This document shows, piece by piece, positions 51,136-60,645 of a stretch of 64,000 bases of DNA (its first letter is position 1; each line of letters opens with the position of its first letter). Source of the stretch: Clostridium sp. CAG:780 (GTDB taxonomy: Bacteria > Bacillota > Clostridia > TANB77 > CAG-508); the NCBI GenBank assembly GCA_000434195.1, contig HF994471.1, positions 55,721-119,720 on the forward strand. Direction: 5' to 3'. The notes beneath the pieces were generated by a model. The model ran no database searches. It saw only the letters and a list, made by a program, of their open reading frames with translations, and had not been told where the DNA came from. The position numbers and the translations under genes are program-made.

Positions 51136-51597
51136 TTATCTAGTATATAGCACGTTTAGGGCTATTATTATCATAATGTTATATATATTTATATCAGATT
51201 TTAGTTTTACTTTTACTTCCTGTGGTTCAATTTTTCTTCCAAATATACTAGTAATTTCTTTTTGAATATATATTAATGCTTCGTCTTCATCTATGCTTGA
51301 TATTGTAATATCACTTTTTGAATTATACCCATATGATATAAATTTATTCTGCTTTTCGATTTTATTGAAATCTAAATTTATTATTACGTTTTTTGTATTT
51401 TCAATTATTTTTGATATTTTCTCCATGTCTTCAATCTCTTTGTTAACTACTAATGTTTCTAATTTTATATTTTTTATGTTGTCTATATTTTTTTCTTTTA
51501 TATAAAGTATTTCACAATTATTCACTTGTTCTTTTTTTATGCTCTTATTTAGTTGCATTTGACTCTTGGTGTCTGTAATTATCTCTATAAAAGGCAT
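51136..51597 (-). CDS. Unrecognised 153-residue protein
   Basis: A protein with alternating hydrophobic and polar runs: MPFIEIITDTKSQMQLNKSI, KNVIINLDFNKIEKQNKF, then ISYGYNSKSDITISSIDEDE and a short hydrophobic end (INIYNIMIIIALNVLY). The I-S-Y-G-x-N-x-K-x-x-x-T-I-S-S stretch resembles a Firmicutes group of Mur-ligase-like small proteins, but I am not sure of the family. AAAGGAG precedes the start. It follows the 58-residue gene by 24 bases, forming a pair, and precedes the SSB-like gene's promoter. Confidence 0.55.
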   Translation of the reverse strand: MPFIEIITDTKSQMQLNKSIKKEQVNNCEILYIKEKNIDNIKNIKLETLVVNKEIEDMEKISKIIENTKNVIINLDFNKIEKQNKFISYGYNSKSDITISSIDEDEALIYIQKEITSIFGRKIEPQEVKVKLKSDINIYNIMIIIALNVLYTR

Positions 51598-51621
51598 CGT
51601 TTTTCTCCTTTATTACTTTTG

Positions 51622-51798
51622 TTATTGCACAGCATCATTTGCCACTATTTCGTTTGTTGTTTTTTGTATGATATTTGTCGAGGTATCAACTGTTTTTAAA
51701 TTATTTGCACTTATTACAGATACAGTAAAAAGTATTGCTACCATTCCCAACGATAAAAGATATGAATTTATTTTTTTCTTATTCAAAACAAAAAACAT
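51622..51798 (-). CDS. 58-residue exported or single-anchor peptide
   Basis: The ATG at 51796-51798 is preceded by GGAGGG eight bases upstream. The product has a lysine-rich start (MFFVLNKKKIN), a hydrophobic helix (about 12-30) and a threonine/asparagine-rich tail (TNIIQKTTNEIVANDAVQ). This is the layout of a signal peptide or membrane anchor. It is tightly linked to the downstream 153-residue gene. No family is recognised. Confidence 0.65.
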   Translation of the reverse strand: MFFVLNKKKINSYLLSLGMVAILFTVSVISANNLKTVDTSTNIIQKTTNEIVANDAVQ

Positions 51799-51869
51799 AT
51801 ATATTGTCCCTCCAACTCGCGTAAGTTACTAATCAATATATATGTTTTTATTTCTATTTTTATTACTTT

Positions 51870-53450
51870 TTATACTTTCATTTGATCTTGTATATATTTA
51901 ATTTCTTCTTCTGCTTCTAGTCTTACAAATATTGGCTCTCCTTTTTCGATTACTTTAAGGTCTTCTGTTACTTTGCCATATTCATAAATTGTGTCATATT
52001 CTTTATATTCCTGATCATTTATTCCTAATTGTTTTAGTATTTCTTCTGATGTATGTGACATTACAGGATTAATTAATATTGCTATTATCCTTAAATTTTC
52101 CACTAGATGGCTCATTACAGATTCTAGTTCTTTTTTCTTTCCTTCTTTTGATAAAGCCCATGGTGCTGTCTCATCTATATATTTATTTGTCTTTGCTATT
52201 ATTGCCCATATACTCTCTAATGCATTTGAGAAATGTAGACTTTCCATATTTTCTTCATATTCTTTTATTTTGTCTTGAACTGTTTCTTCTAAGTCTTTAT
52301 CTAGTTCTGATTCTGAATTTTTGTAGTTTGGAACTTTACCTTCAAAATATTTATTAATCATTCCTATTGTTCTATTTAATAGGTTTCCTAAGTCGTTACA
52401 TAAATCAAAGTTATATGCATTTACAAAGTCTTCTGGTGTAAATATTGAGTCTTGACCATATTTGAATGTCTTTATTAAGAAGTATCTTGTTGCATCTAGT
52501 CCATATTTTTCTACTAACATTTCTGGATATACGACGTTTCCTTTTGATTTAGACATTTTACCATCTTTCATCATCAAGAATCCGTGTGCATATAGTCGTT
52601 TTGATATAGGCAAATCTAAAGCCATTAAGAATATTGGCCAATATATTCCATGGAATCTTATTATATCTTTTCCAACTATTTGAAGGTCTGCTGGCCAATA
52701 TTTTTTGAATAGTTCATCGTTATCTGTTGTATAGCCAAGTGCACTTAAATAGTTTATTAATGCATCTAACCAAACATATATTACGTGTTTTGGATCTTTT
52801 GGCACTTTTATTCCCCAATCAAAAGTTGTTCTTGTTACACATAAATCCTCTAGTCCTGGTTTTATAAAGTTGTTAAGTATTTCATTTTTTCTTGATTCTG
52901 GTGTTATGAAGTCAGGATTTTGCTCATAGAATTCTTCTATTCTTTTTTGGTATTTCTTCATATTAAAGAAATACGCTTCTTCTTTCATTTTCTTAACTTC
53001 TCTGCCACAGTCCGGACATTTTCCATCTACTAATTGAGTCTCTGTAAAATATGTTTCACAAGGCATACAGTACCAACCCTCATACTCGCCTTTATAGATA
53101 TCTCCTTGTTCCATGAATCTGTCAAATATTTTTTGTACTACTTTTACATGTCTCTCTTCTGTTGTTCTTATAAAGTCATCGTATTGTATGTCCATTAATT
53201 TCCATAAGGTTTTAGCTCTTTGTGCCATATCATCAACATGCTCTTGTGGTGTCATTCCTCTTTGTATAGCAACTTGCTCAACTTTTTGTCCATGCTCATC
53301 AAGACCTGTCAACATTCTTGTGTCATAGCCTCTTTGTTTTTTGTATTTTTTTACTGTGTCTGCTAGTACTGTTGTATATGCTGTTCCTAAATGGAATTTT
53401 CCGCTTGGATAGTATATTGGTGTTGTTACATAAAATTTCTTGTTTTCCAT
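51870..53450 (-). CDS. metG: Methionine-tRNA ligase without C-terminal dimerisation domain
   Basis: A 526-residue class I synthetase: the HIGH-like HLGTAYT in PSGKFHLGTAYTTVLAD, the zinc knuckle CMPCETYF...CPDCG, DALINYLSALGY and the KMSKS motif GKMSKSKGNVVYP. It charges initiator and elongator tRNA-Met. Typical long bacterial MetRS has about 650 residues with a Trbp111-like C-terminal tRNA-binding domain; this one ends soon after the anticodon-binding helices, so it is probably a monomer. It follows a terminator hairpin at 53.5 kb. Confidence 0.95.
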   Translation of the reverse strand: MENKKFYVTTPIYYPSGKFHLGTAYTTVLADTVKKYKKQRGYDTRMLTGLDEHGQKVEQVAIQRGMTPQEHVDDMAQRAKTLWKLMDIQYDDFIRTTEERHVKVVQKIFDRFMEQGDIYKGEYEGWYCMPCETYFTETQLVDGKCPDCGREVKKMKEEAYFFNMKKYQKRIEEFYEQNPDFITPESRKNEILNNFIKPGLEDLCVTRTTFDWGIKVPKDPKHVIYVWLDALINYLSALGYTTDNDELFKKYWPADLQIVGKDIIRFHGIYWPIFLMALDLPISKRLYAHGFLMMKDGKMSKSKGNVVYPEMLVEKYGLDATRYFLIKTFKYGQDSIFTPEDFVNAYNFDLCNDLGNLLNRTIGMINKYFEGKVPNYKNSESELDKDLEETVQDKIKEYEENMESLHFSNALESIWAIIAKTNKYIDETAPWALSKEGKKKELESVMSHLVENLRIIAILINPVMSHTSEEILKQLGINDQEYKEYDTIYEYGKVTEDLKVIEKGEPIFVRLEAEEEIKYIQDQMKV

Positions 53451-53483
53451 ATTGACCTCCTGTATAGATGTTCTATAAATAAT

Positions 53484-53518
53484 AAATTCTTAAGTATCCT
53501 TTTTGGTACTTAAGAATT
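53484..53518 (-). terminator. Hairpin terminator after the 82-residue gene
   Basis: Stem of about 14 bases with one bulge (53484-53499 with 53505-53518), loop TTTTT, followed by TTATTATTTATAG on the minus strand. It separates the small membrane gene from metG. Confidence 0.6.
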
Positions 53519-53540
53519 TGCATTTGTTTTTTCGTACTTA

Positions 53541-53789
53541 TTATTTTTTTTCTTCTTCTTTTTTGTGGACTATTATTTCAGTTGTATGAATATTAGCTTT
53601 TCCAAGTACCATTATTAAGCCAATAAATAATAAGACAATTCCTACTACTACTAGCATTATTGATGTTGTTAGGTTATCTCCTAGTACGCTTCCTTGTATT
53701 CCTGTGTATAGCATACCAACTCCTATAATAGCTATTAAAATCCAGAATACCCATACTATTGTCTTTACTGGTTCTTCTTTTTTTGCCAT
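53541..53789 (-). CDS. Small two-helix membrane protein
   Basis: An 82-residue protein: MAKKEEPVKTIVWVFWILIA opens the first hydrophobic segment (about 9-30), a loop with GDNLTT follows, and the second segment (about 42-64, IMLVVVGIVLLFIGLIMVLG) leads to a lysine/glutamate-rich end. No family is recognised. It has its own near-consensus promoter and terminator, so it is a monocistronic unit. AAGGAGGAA precedes the ATG. Confidence 0.7.
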   Translation of the reverse strand: MAKKEEPVKTIVWVFWILIAIIGVGMLYTGIQGSVLGDNLTTSIMLVVVGIVLLFIGLIMVLGKANIHTTEIIVHKKEEEKK

Positions 53790-53821
53790 GTCTTATTCCT
53801 CCTTCGTTTTTTTCTGACTAC

Positions 53822-53850
53822 ATTATATTTAATAAATTCACAAAAGTCAA
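53822..53850 (-). promoter_or_regulatory. Promoter of the 82-residue gene
   Basis: TTGACT (53845-53850) and TATAAT (53822-53827) with a 17-base spacer on the minus strand, 33 bases before the start. Confidence 0.8.
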
Positions 53851-53859
53851 TATTTTGTT

Positions 53860-54588
53860 TTAAATTTCTCTACATTTTATTATTAATCTTTGTGTTCCGT
53901 AATTTGAACATGTAATTAATGTAATTTCTCTTCTTCCACCAGTTAATTGACTGGTACAACTTACGTCGTCTGGCTCTACAACAAATTTGTCATATGCTTC
54001 GTATGTAACTGACTTGCCATCTTTCTCTAATATAGCTGTGTCTCCAATTCCCATTCTATGCAGTTTTCCAAACATTTTACCACTTGCATAATTGTGGCCT
54101 ACTATACAATAATTTCCTATTTGGTTTGGACCGTTTCCCCAATATTTGTTTAGTGATATTTTTAGTAATTCATCAGATGTTTTTGATAATACCGGATATG
54201 TTAAGTCTATACAAGGTATTTTCAAAATTGCCTCTGCTTCATAATCTTCCCCTGAGTCGGTTGTGTATGTCTGCTCTTCCACCGGTGGCGCTTCTTCTGG
54301 TTCAGTGTCGGTTTGCCTTTCGTCTAGTGCTATTATCAATACATCATTAATTATCTTCTTTGTTGTATTGTCCGTAGTTTCTTCATTATTGTTTTTTGCT
54401 ACCATTGATTCTAATAATGTTTTTGAAACTTCTTCACTTTTTATTCTGTCATTTTCTTTATATATGTAAAAAGATAATAATGCGCAGATTAAAAAAACGG
54501 ATAAAAAGAATCTTACTTTGTACATGTTCTTTTTTCTTCGTAGTTCTGGTGTTATATACAATTTTTCTGTTACTAAAATCTGATTCAT
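53860..54588 (-). CDS. Sortase-family transpeptidase
   Basis: A 242-residue protein with a charged start, one membrane helix (about 26-43) and a low-complexity linker (about 95-115). The sortase domain follows, with the catalytic histidine H165 in VGHNYASGKMFGKL, the cysteine C227 in TLITCSNYG and the arginine R234 in TQRLIIKCRE. Sortases link surface proteins to the cell wall or polymerise pilins. No LPxTG-type substrate is in the neighbourhood, so it is either housekeeping or acts on distant genes. Class is uncertain (the TLxTC motif is shared by several classes). Confidence 0.88.
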   Translation of the reverse strand: MNQILVTEKLYITPELRRKKNMYKVRFFLSVFLICALLSFYIYKENDRIKSEEVSKTLLESMVAKNNNEETTDNTTKKIINDVLIIALDERQTDTEPEEAPPVEEQTYTTDSGEDYEAEAILKIPCIDLTYPVLSKTSDELLKISLNKYWGNGPNQIGNYCIVGHNYASGKMFGKLHRMGIGDTAILEKDGKSVTYEAYDKFVVEPDDVSCTSQLTGGRREITLITCSNYGTQRLIIKCREI

Positions 54589-54636
54589 AGTTATCCTTTC
54601 TTACAATTTTCTACAAATATTATTATAACATATTTT

Positions 54637-55497
54637 TCATCTTTTGTATACATAATTTGCAATCTTTCCAAATTCTTCTAGGGTTAAATTCTCACCTCTT
54701 ACATTGCTTGGTATTTCCAATGTTTTAAACATTTTTTCCACTTCTTCTTTGCTATCTAATATTCTATTATTTATTAGCGCATTTGACAAAGTTTTTCTTC
54801 TTTGCATAAAACTTTTTTGTATTATATTGAATAATAATTTTTCGTCTTCCACTTCTATTTTTGGATTTTGTCTTACTTCTAATTTTATTACTTGTGATTC
54901 TATTTTAGGACTTGGAATAAAAGATTCCTTTGGAACATCTATTATCGGTGTTGCTTGTGCATAATACTCAACTGCATAAGTTATTGCTCCCGCTTCTCTT
55001 GTTCCTGTTTCTGCTCCCAATCTTTGCGCAACTTCTTTTTGTACCATTACTATTATTTCACTAATTTCCAACCTGTTTTCTAGTAGTTTCATTATTATTG
55101 GCGTACTGATATAATATGGAAGATTTGCTACTATTTTTACTTTATTAATGTTTGTCTGCTCTTTTTTGTTTTTTATTAATTTTTCCAAATCAACTTTTAA
55201 AACATCATTATTTATTATTTCTAGGTTTCTATTTAGGCAAAATCTGTTTTGCAGTATTTCTATCATTTTTTTGTCAAGTTCTATAACTACTACATTATTT
55301 GATTTTTTTAATAATCTTTCTGTTAGGACTCCCAATCCTGGTCCTATTTCTATTATTAAATCTTCTTTTTCTATATTTGAAGATTCTATTATTTTTTCTA
55401 TTACGCAATCATCTATTAAAAAGTTTTGTCCTAGGCTTTTGTTTGCTTGAATTTTATATGTGTTTAATATTGCTTGTGTTTCTTCATATACACTCAT
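54637..55497 (-). CDS. rsmA: 16S rRNA dimethyladenosine transferase
   Basis: A 286-residue protein: NKSLGQNFLIDDCVIEKI, IIEIGPGLGVLTERLL (SAM site), NNDVLKVDLEKL, VANLPYYISTPIIMKLLE (catalytic NLPY) and the C-terminal helical domain. It dimethylates two adenines in helix 45 of 16S rRNA; loss gives kasugamycin resistance. It lies 13 bases downstream of the ROK kinase gene and upstream of the sortase gene; all three probably share a transcript. Confidence 0.95.
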   Translation of the reverse strand: MSVYEETQAILNTYKIQANKSLGQNFLIDDCVIEKIIESSNIEKEDLIIEIGPGLGVLTERLLKKSNNVVVIELDKKMIEILQNRFCLNRNLEIINNDVLKVDLEKLIKNKKEQTNINKVKIVANLPYYISTPIIMKLLENRLEISEIIVMVQKEVAQRLGAETGTREAGAITYAVEYYAQATPIIDVPKESFIPSPKIESQVIKLEVRQNPKIEVEDEKLLFNIIQKSFMQRRKTLSNALINNRILDSKEEVEKMFKTLEIPSNVRGENLTLEEFGKIANYVYKR

Positions 55498-55510
55498 TTT
55501 AATGTCCTTT

Positions 55511-56416
55511 CTACAACAAGGTTGCTCCTATTATTCCTGCATCATTACCGTTTTTTGCCGCTATTATTTGGGGTGGATTTTCTTTGTTGAATAGATATTC
55601 TCCGCTACTTATTTTTTCTCTTAACTTATTTAAAACCAAATCTTCATAGTGTGACATGCTTCCACCTATGCATACAGCTTCTGGCTCTAGTATATTTATG
55701 ATGTTTGATATTCCTATTGCTAAATTATTCACGTATTTATCTAACAACTCTTTTACTGCTTTTTTCTCTATGTTTTTTTCTATTTCTTCTGTTAGTTCTT
55801 TTGCTCCAACATATCTATCTATTTTTAGTATTTCTTGCATTTCTTGTTTAAATTTTCTTTTTGAGCAATATGCTTCAAAGCATCCTCTGTTACCGCATTT
55901 ACATGGTTCTCCATTTTTTTCTATTATCATATGTCCAAATTCAAATCCTGAATTTCTCGTTGGTTTTAAAAATGTATCATTTATAAATGCTGCTCCACCG
56001 ATTCCTGTTCCTATACATAAAAACACACAGTCTTTATATTCTTTTAGTGAGCCGTTATATTTTTCTGCAAGTGCTGCACATTTGCCATCATTTTCTAATT
56101 TGACTGGTATATTTTTTATTCCAAGTTGCTCCACAATGTTAAATTCTTCTATTTGTAAATTTACTACATTTTTTATGCATCCGCCTTTTGGGTTTCCTGG
56201 AACAGCTATTCCAATTTGTTCTATTTCATCTAGTTTTATGTCTGCGCTTTTTGTTATTTCTTTTATTCCCTCTTTAATTGATTTTACTATGTAGTCTTCT
56301 AATTTTTCTGCTTCTCTATCATTCATGTAATATGTTCTTTTTTCTATTATTTCTAGATTGTCATCTACAAGTCCTATTGCTATATGGCTTCCACCTAAAT
56401 CTATTCCAATTTTCAT
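55511..56416 (-). CDS. ROK-family sugar kinase (glucokinase-like)
   Basis: The start at 56416 (MKIGIDLGGSHIAIGLVDD) is preferred because the family begins here; a start four codons earlier is possible. The 301-residue protein has the ATP/phosphate motif DLGGSHIAIG, the ROK signature GTGIGGAAFI, and the zinc-binding CKCGNRGCFEAYC. It phosphorylates glucose or N-acetylhexosamine using ATP. The lack of a DNA-binding domain excludes the NagC/XylR repressor type. It is upstream of rsmA. Confidence 0.9.
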   Translation of the reverse strand: MKIGIDLGGSHIAIGLVDDNLEIIEKRTYYMNDREAEKLEDYIVKSIKEGIKEITKSADIKLDEIEQIGIAVPGNPKGGCIKNVVNLQIEEFNIVEQLGIKNIPVKLENDGKCAALAEKYNGSLKEYKDCVFLCIGTGIGGAAFINDTFLKPTRNSGFEFGHMIIEKNGEPCKCGNRGCFEAYCSKRKFKQEMQEILKIDRYVGAKELTEEIEKNIEKKAVKELLDKYVNNLAIGISNIINILEPEAVCIGGSMSHYEDLVLNKLREKISSGEYLFNKENPPQIIAAKNGNDAGIIGATLL

Positions 56417-56480
56417 ATTACTTTCCATTCCTTCCTACAATTCTTCGAATATAATATTATCATATAATAGTTAAAAATAA

Positions 56481-56518
56481 AAGTATGCTCCGTCAATTTT
56501 CTTTGATTTTGCATACTT
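56481..56518 (-). terminator. Terminator after the first FtsX permease
   Basis: An 8-bp perfect stem (56481-56488 with 56511-56518) with a long loop is followed by TTATTTTTAA on the minus strand, 10 bases after the stop at 56529. Confidence 0.6.
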
Positions 56519-56528
56519 ATTTTTTTGA

Positions 56529-59500
56529 TTATTCTACGCTTTTTAGCGATTCTATCATGTCAATTTTTCTTAGTCTTCTATTCATTAATTTGTCTGTAAC
56601 TATTGTAAATACCATTGTTAGTGCAAATGATAATACAAATGTTAAGAAATTTAATGTTATTGGAAGATATATTGTCTCTACTTCAGCGCTTTTCATTATT
56701 GGTCCTAATATTAACATTCCTAGGAATAATCCTACTATTCCTCCTATTATTGATAATATTATGTTTTCTCTAAATACATAGCTTGATACTTCTTTATTAT
56801 AGAATCCTAATACTTTTATTGTTGCAAGTTCTCTTTTTCTCTCTTCTATGTTTATTGTGTTTAGATTAAATAATACTATGAAAGCTAGTAAGCTTGCACA
56901 TCCCACACATAAGAATACTATACTAGAAAGTCCGCCTAAGCTTGATTTGTATTCATCGTTTATTACTCTCATTAATACTATTCCGCTTATTTTTGAGTCT
57001 TCTTTTATTTTTTGTGCTAATTCGTTTTCTTTTTCGTTGTTTATTTCTAATGTGTTTGCTAGTATTTCGTTGTATTGAACTTGCTCATGATATACTTCCT
57101 GATATACAGTAGGAGTCATGTAAATGTAGTTATATAAATAGTTTTCTGTAATTCCTATTATTTGTGCTTTGCCTTCTTTTTCTCCACTTTTTAGTGTTAC
57201 CGTGTCTCCCACTTTTACTTTTAGCTCTTCTGATAGTTTTTCTGTAATTATTATTCCAGCATCTGTTAAGTCTATTTTTTCTTTATTTTTTCTGTTTTGT
57301 AATTTTATGTATTTTGGAAGCGCATCTGATTCTCCCACCATATAGAAGATTGATTTATTCACTCCATTTGCAACAATATCTGTCGATCTTTCTCTTACAG
57401 CATTCGCATCTGTAATTTCTTCTATTTTTCTAGTGTTTTCAACTACTTGGGCAACTTCTTCATCTGTCATATCATATTTTAAATTAATCTGCATGTTGTA
57501 GAATTTGATGTCTCCAAATTGTTTGCCACCTATTTCGTCTATCGAATTTTTTAACGATATTCCTGTATACACTAATGCTGTACATCCTGCTATTCCAATT
57601 ATTGTCATGAATAATCTACGTTTGTATCTAAATATATTTCTTATACTTATTTTAAATAAGAAGCTTAGTCTTTCCCAAAATCCTGGTACTTTTTCCAAAA
57701 ATACTTGTTTTCCTTCTCTTGGCGCTTTTGGTCTCATTAATTCTGCAGTGCTTCCTTTTACCTCTTTTATTGTAACTATTATTGCACACACTACTGTTGA
57801 CGTAAAGGTTATTATTGTTGCTATTGCCAGACATGTAATATTTACATTCATTAATAAGTCTGGAATAGAGTATAATGATCTATATGCTGAAAATAGCACA
57901 TTTGTTATTACATAGCTTCCTATCAGTGTTCCAAAAATCAATCCTAGTGTTGATGATAGCAATGAATATAACACATATTTTGCCACTATATACGTTTTGT
58001 TGTAGCCTAGCGCTTTTTCTGTTGCTATTGTCATTCTGTCTTCTTCTATCATTCTTGCTATTGTTGTAATCGAGACTAGTGCAGCTACTACAAAGAATAT
58101 TACTGGAAAAACCTTTCCCATTATTCCTATTTTTTCTAGGTCATTTTTGAATGCTACAAATCCTTGGTTGTCATATAACCCTATAACGTGCCATTTGCCA
58201 TCTAATTTTTCTAAGGTTTCTTCCGCGTCTTTTACTTCCTGTTCTTTTTTTTCTATTTTTTTCATGGCTTTTTCTGATTCTTTTTGATATTCTTTTTGCT
58301 TGTCAAAATATTCTAGATTTCCTTTTCTAAGGATTTCTTGATAATAATTTAAGCTGTTTTTACTTGCATTTATTTGAACAAGATAGCTGGTTTTTTGCAT
58401 TTTTAATTCATTATCATTTGCTTTGATTTGTTCCTGAGCTATATTTAATTTTTGTTTTGCTTCCTCTAATTCTTTTATTTTTGAGTTTAATTCTTGCTCA
58501 CTTTTTGCAATTTGTTCCTTTGCTTCTGCCAACTTTTCAGCGCCTTTAGAGTACACGTTTTCTAAGTATGTTAGCTTTCTTTTTAGTACTGCATATTCTC
58601 CTGATGTTTTATCCATGCCTGCTAATGTATAAAGAATTTGATTGATTTGATTGTCCAGTTGTTGTAATTGCTGTTCGCTTTCTTGATATTCTTTTTTTGC
58701 ATTTTCTAAGGTTTTTTTTCCTTCTTCTATTTGTTTTTCTGCATCATTTAATTCAGCTGTGTTTGTTTCAATCTCTGCCTTTGCAGTATTTAATTTCTCA
58801 TCATAATTTTTGAATATCTCATCTGTGCTAGTTATTGTCTGGCTTAGTGTTACACTTCCATCATATATTTGTTTTGCCAAATCGTTTAATTTATTTCTTG
58901 CATCATACAAAGCGTCTTTCGCTTCTTGCAACTCATTTCTTGCATCATTAAGTTTGTCTTTTGCTTCTTGCAATTTTTCAACATTCTCTTTGTATATTTC
59001 TTCATATCTTATTTTGGCTCTTGTCTCTCCTAATTTTTCGACTTGTTTTACTATTGGCTCTAGCTCTTTTTTGTAATCATCACTAGTTTTTAATATGTCA
59101 TTTGATATGTTCGTTTTTACATATATATTTGAATATATGTCTGATTTAAATACGTCTTTTAGAACATACACACATCCCATAAGTTCTCCGTTTTCTAAAT
59201 TTGTAGAGCCATAGAATTTTGATATGTAAGCTGGTGTTCTAGCTTTTCCAACGATTGTGTATTCTGTATTTGTTATTTCTTCGTTTATATCATCTTCTGT
59301 TCCGCTTTGAAATATCAGCTTATCTCCTACTGTGTAACTATAAATAGTGCTTAGTCTTTCGTCTACTAAACATTCTTTATCGTTTTCAATATTTCTTCCT
59401 TCTATTATTTGCATTTTATTGACATCTTGTTCTTTTTCTATGGAATTCAATCTAACAGGAAGTCTTTTTCCATCATGGTCTAAAATTACATCATATAAAA

Positions 59501-59765
59501 ATCCCGGATTTACTTCTACCACATTATTTAGCTTTCTTAGTTCCTCAACATCATCTTGTGAGAACCCTAATGCTGATATTATTTGTATATCTGATACGTT
59601 GTTGTTTTTTAGATATTGGTTTAGTGTGTTTTCCATGTCTGGCGAAACAGAGTTCATTCCCGAGAAGAATAGAACTCCTAACATTACTATGAGCATTAGT
59701 GAAATAAATCTGCTTTTTGTTTTTCTGATTTTTCTAAGATTTTCTTTTATATACGCTATTTTCAT
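56529..59765 (-). CDS. Large FtsX-type ABC transporter permease, coiled-coil subtype
   Basis: A 1078-residue protein. A first membrane helix (about 18-38) is followed by an extracytoplasmic part, with MacB-like core strands (about 45-240) and a coiled-coil segment (about 250-530) of repeated glutamine/glutamate/lysine heptads (LQEAKDALYDARNKLND). The FtsX domain with three helices (about 545-680), a single helix (about 720), another outside domain and the final FtsX domain (about 940-1078, ending IDMIESLKSVE) complete it. It pairs with the ATPase encoded just upstream. Such systems export peptides or lipids, or act as mechanotransmitters; the substrate is unknown. Confidence 0.88.
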   Translation of the reverse strand: MKIAYIKENLRKIRKTKSRFISLMLIVMLGVLFFSGMNSVSPDMENTLNQYLKNNNVSDIQIISALGFSQDDVEELRKLNNVVEVNPGFLYDVILDHDGKRLPVRLNSIEKEQDVNKMQIIEGRNIENDKECLVDERLSTIYSYTVGDKLIFQSGTEDDINEEITNTEYTIVGKARTPAYISKFYGSTNLENGELMGCVYVLKDVFKSDIYSNIYVKTNISNDILKTSDDYKKELEPIVKQVEKLGETRAKIRYEEIYKENVEKLQEAKDKLNDARNELQEAKDALYDARNKLNDLAKQIYDGSVTLSQTITSTDEIFKNYDEKLNTAKAEIETNTAELNDAEKQIEEGKKTLENAKKEYQESEQQLQQLDNQINQILYTLAGMDKTSGEYAVLKRKLTYLENVYSKGAEKLAEAKEQIAKSEQELNSKIKELEEAKQKLNIAQEQIKANDNELKMQKTSYLVQINASKNSLNYYQEILRKGNLEYFDKQKEYQKESEKAMKKIEKKEQEVKDAEETLEKLDGKWHVIGLYDNQGFVAFKNDLEKIGIMGKVFPVIFFVVAALVSITTIARMIEEDRMTIATEKALGYNKTYIVAKYVLYSLLSSTLGLIFGTLIGSYVITNVLFSAYRSLYSIPDLLMNVNITCLAIATIITFTSTVVCAIIVTIKEVKGSTAELMRPKAPREGKQVFLEKVPGFWERLSFLFKISIRNIFRYKRRLFMTIIGIAGCTALVYTGISLKNSIDEIGGKQFGDIKFYNMQINLKYDMTDEEVAQVVENTRKIEEITDANAVRERSTDIVANGVNKSIFYMVGESDALPKYIKLQNRKNKEKIDLTDAGIIITEKLSEELKVKVGDTVTLKSGEKEGKAQIIGITENYLYNYIYMTPTVYQEVYHEQVQYNEILANTLEINNEKENELAQKIKEDSKISGIVLMRVINDEYKSSLGGLSSIVFLCVGCASLLAFIVLFNLNTINIEERKRELATIKVLGFYNKEVSSYVFRENIILSIIGGIVGLFLGMLILGPIMKSAEVETIYLPITLNFLTFVLSFALTMVFTIVTDKLMNRRLRKIDMIESLKSVE

Positions 59766-59806
59766 TTTTCATGTCCTTACTTATTTTATTGTTTTTGAGC
59801 ACACAA

Positions 59807-59851
59807 AAAGGAAATATAAATATTTTATTTATGATATTTTATATTTCCTTT
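59807..59851 (-). terminator. Hairpin between the ABC ATPase and the first permease
   Basis: A 13-bp perfect stem (59807-59819 with 59839-59851) with an AT-rich, partly pairing loop is followed by five Ts on the minus strand. It lies five bases after the ATPase stop and could lower the permease level relative to the ATPase. Confidence 0.65.
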
Positions 59852-59856
59852 GTTCT

Positions 59857-60558
59857 TTACCATTCAATTTCATCTATTGATTGTGGTTTTTTATTTATAA
59901 TTATTTCTTCTGCTTTTCCGTTTTTGAAACGTATTACTTTGTCTGCCATTGGTGCTATTGCGCTGTTGTGTGTGATTATTATTACTGTCATTTTTTCTTT
60001 TCTACATGTATCTTGTAGTAATTTTAGTATTTGTTTTCCTGTATTATAGTCTAGCGCTCCTGTTGGCTCATCACATAATAATATTTTTGGATTTTTTGCT
60101 ATTGCTCTTGCTATTGCAACTCTTTGTTGCTCTCCTCCAGAAAGTTGTGATGGGAAGTTGTCTTTTCTATTTTTTAGTCCTACTTTTTCTATTGTTGTTT
60201 TTGGATTTAGTGGCTTTTTACATATTTGAGTTGCAAGTTCTACGTTTTCTAGTGCTGTTAGATTTTGTACTAAATTGTAGAATTGGAATACAAATCCTAT
60301 GTCTTCTCTTCTATAATGTGTTAGTTCTTTTTCCGAATATTTGTCAACTTTTTGTCCATCTATTATGACTTCTCCTGAAGTTACATTGTCCATTCCACCT
60401 AAAACGTTTAGTGCTGTAGTTTTTCCAGCTCCACTTGGTCCTACTATTACAACTAATTCTCCCTTTTCTATTTCGAAGTTTGCATTGTCTAATGCTTTGA
60501 TGCTGTTCTCTCCGACTATATATTCTTTGACTACGTTTTTAAATTCTATGTAAGCCAT
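59857..60558 (-). CDS. ABC transporter ATP-binding protein of the MacB/LolD type
   Basis: A 233-residue protein with all ATPase motifs: Walker A GPSGAGKT at 40-47, Q-loop FVFQFYNLV, signature [16 protein letters not shown], Walker [13 protein letters not shown] and H-loop IIITHN. It drives FtsX-type permeases. Two large permeases flank it, and it could serve either or form an ATPase dimer under both. It has a promoter of its own in the gap behind the second permease, and is followed by a hairpin before the first permease. GGAAGGAAG precedes the start. Confidence 0.94.
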   Translation of the reverse strand: MAYIEFKNVVKEYIVGENSIKALDNANFEIEKGELVVIVGPSGAGKTTALNVLGGMDNVTSGEVIIDGQKVDKYSEKELTHYRREDIGFVFQFYNLVQNLTALENVELATQICKKPLNPKTTIEKVGLKNRKDNFPSQLSGGEQQRVAIARAIAKNPKILLCDEPTGALDYNTGKQILKLLQDTCRKEKMTVIIITHNSAIAPMADKVIRFKNGKAEEIIINKKPQSIDEIEW

Positions 60559-60590
60559 TTGTCTCTTCCTTCCTTGCTTATTGCCTGTTT

Positions 60591-60619
60591 ATTATACTAC
60601 GTTTTACCCGTATTTACAA
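60591..60619 (-). promoter_or_regulatory. Promoter of the ABC ATPase gene
   Basis: TTGTAA (60614-60619) and TATAAT (60591-60596), spacer 17 bases, on the minus strand, 33 bases before the start. Confidence 0.75.
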
Positions 60620-60645
60620 GACTTTTAGCAAATTTTACCAATAAT

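Noticed and set aside
53860..54588. Sortase as part of a pilus operon with the sortase substrate nearby
   Set aside because: No LPxTG-type C-terminus occurs in the adjacent genes. Neighbours are rsmA, a ROK kinase and a small membrane protein.
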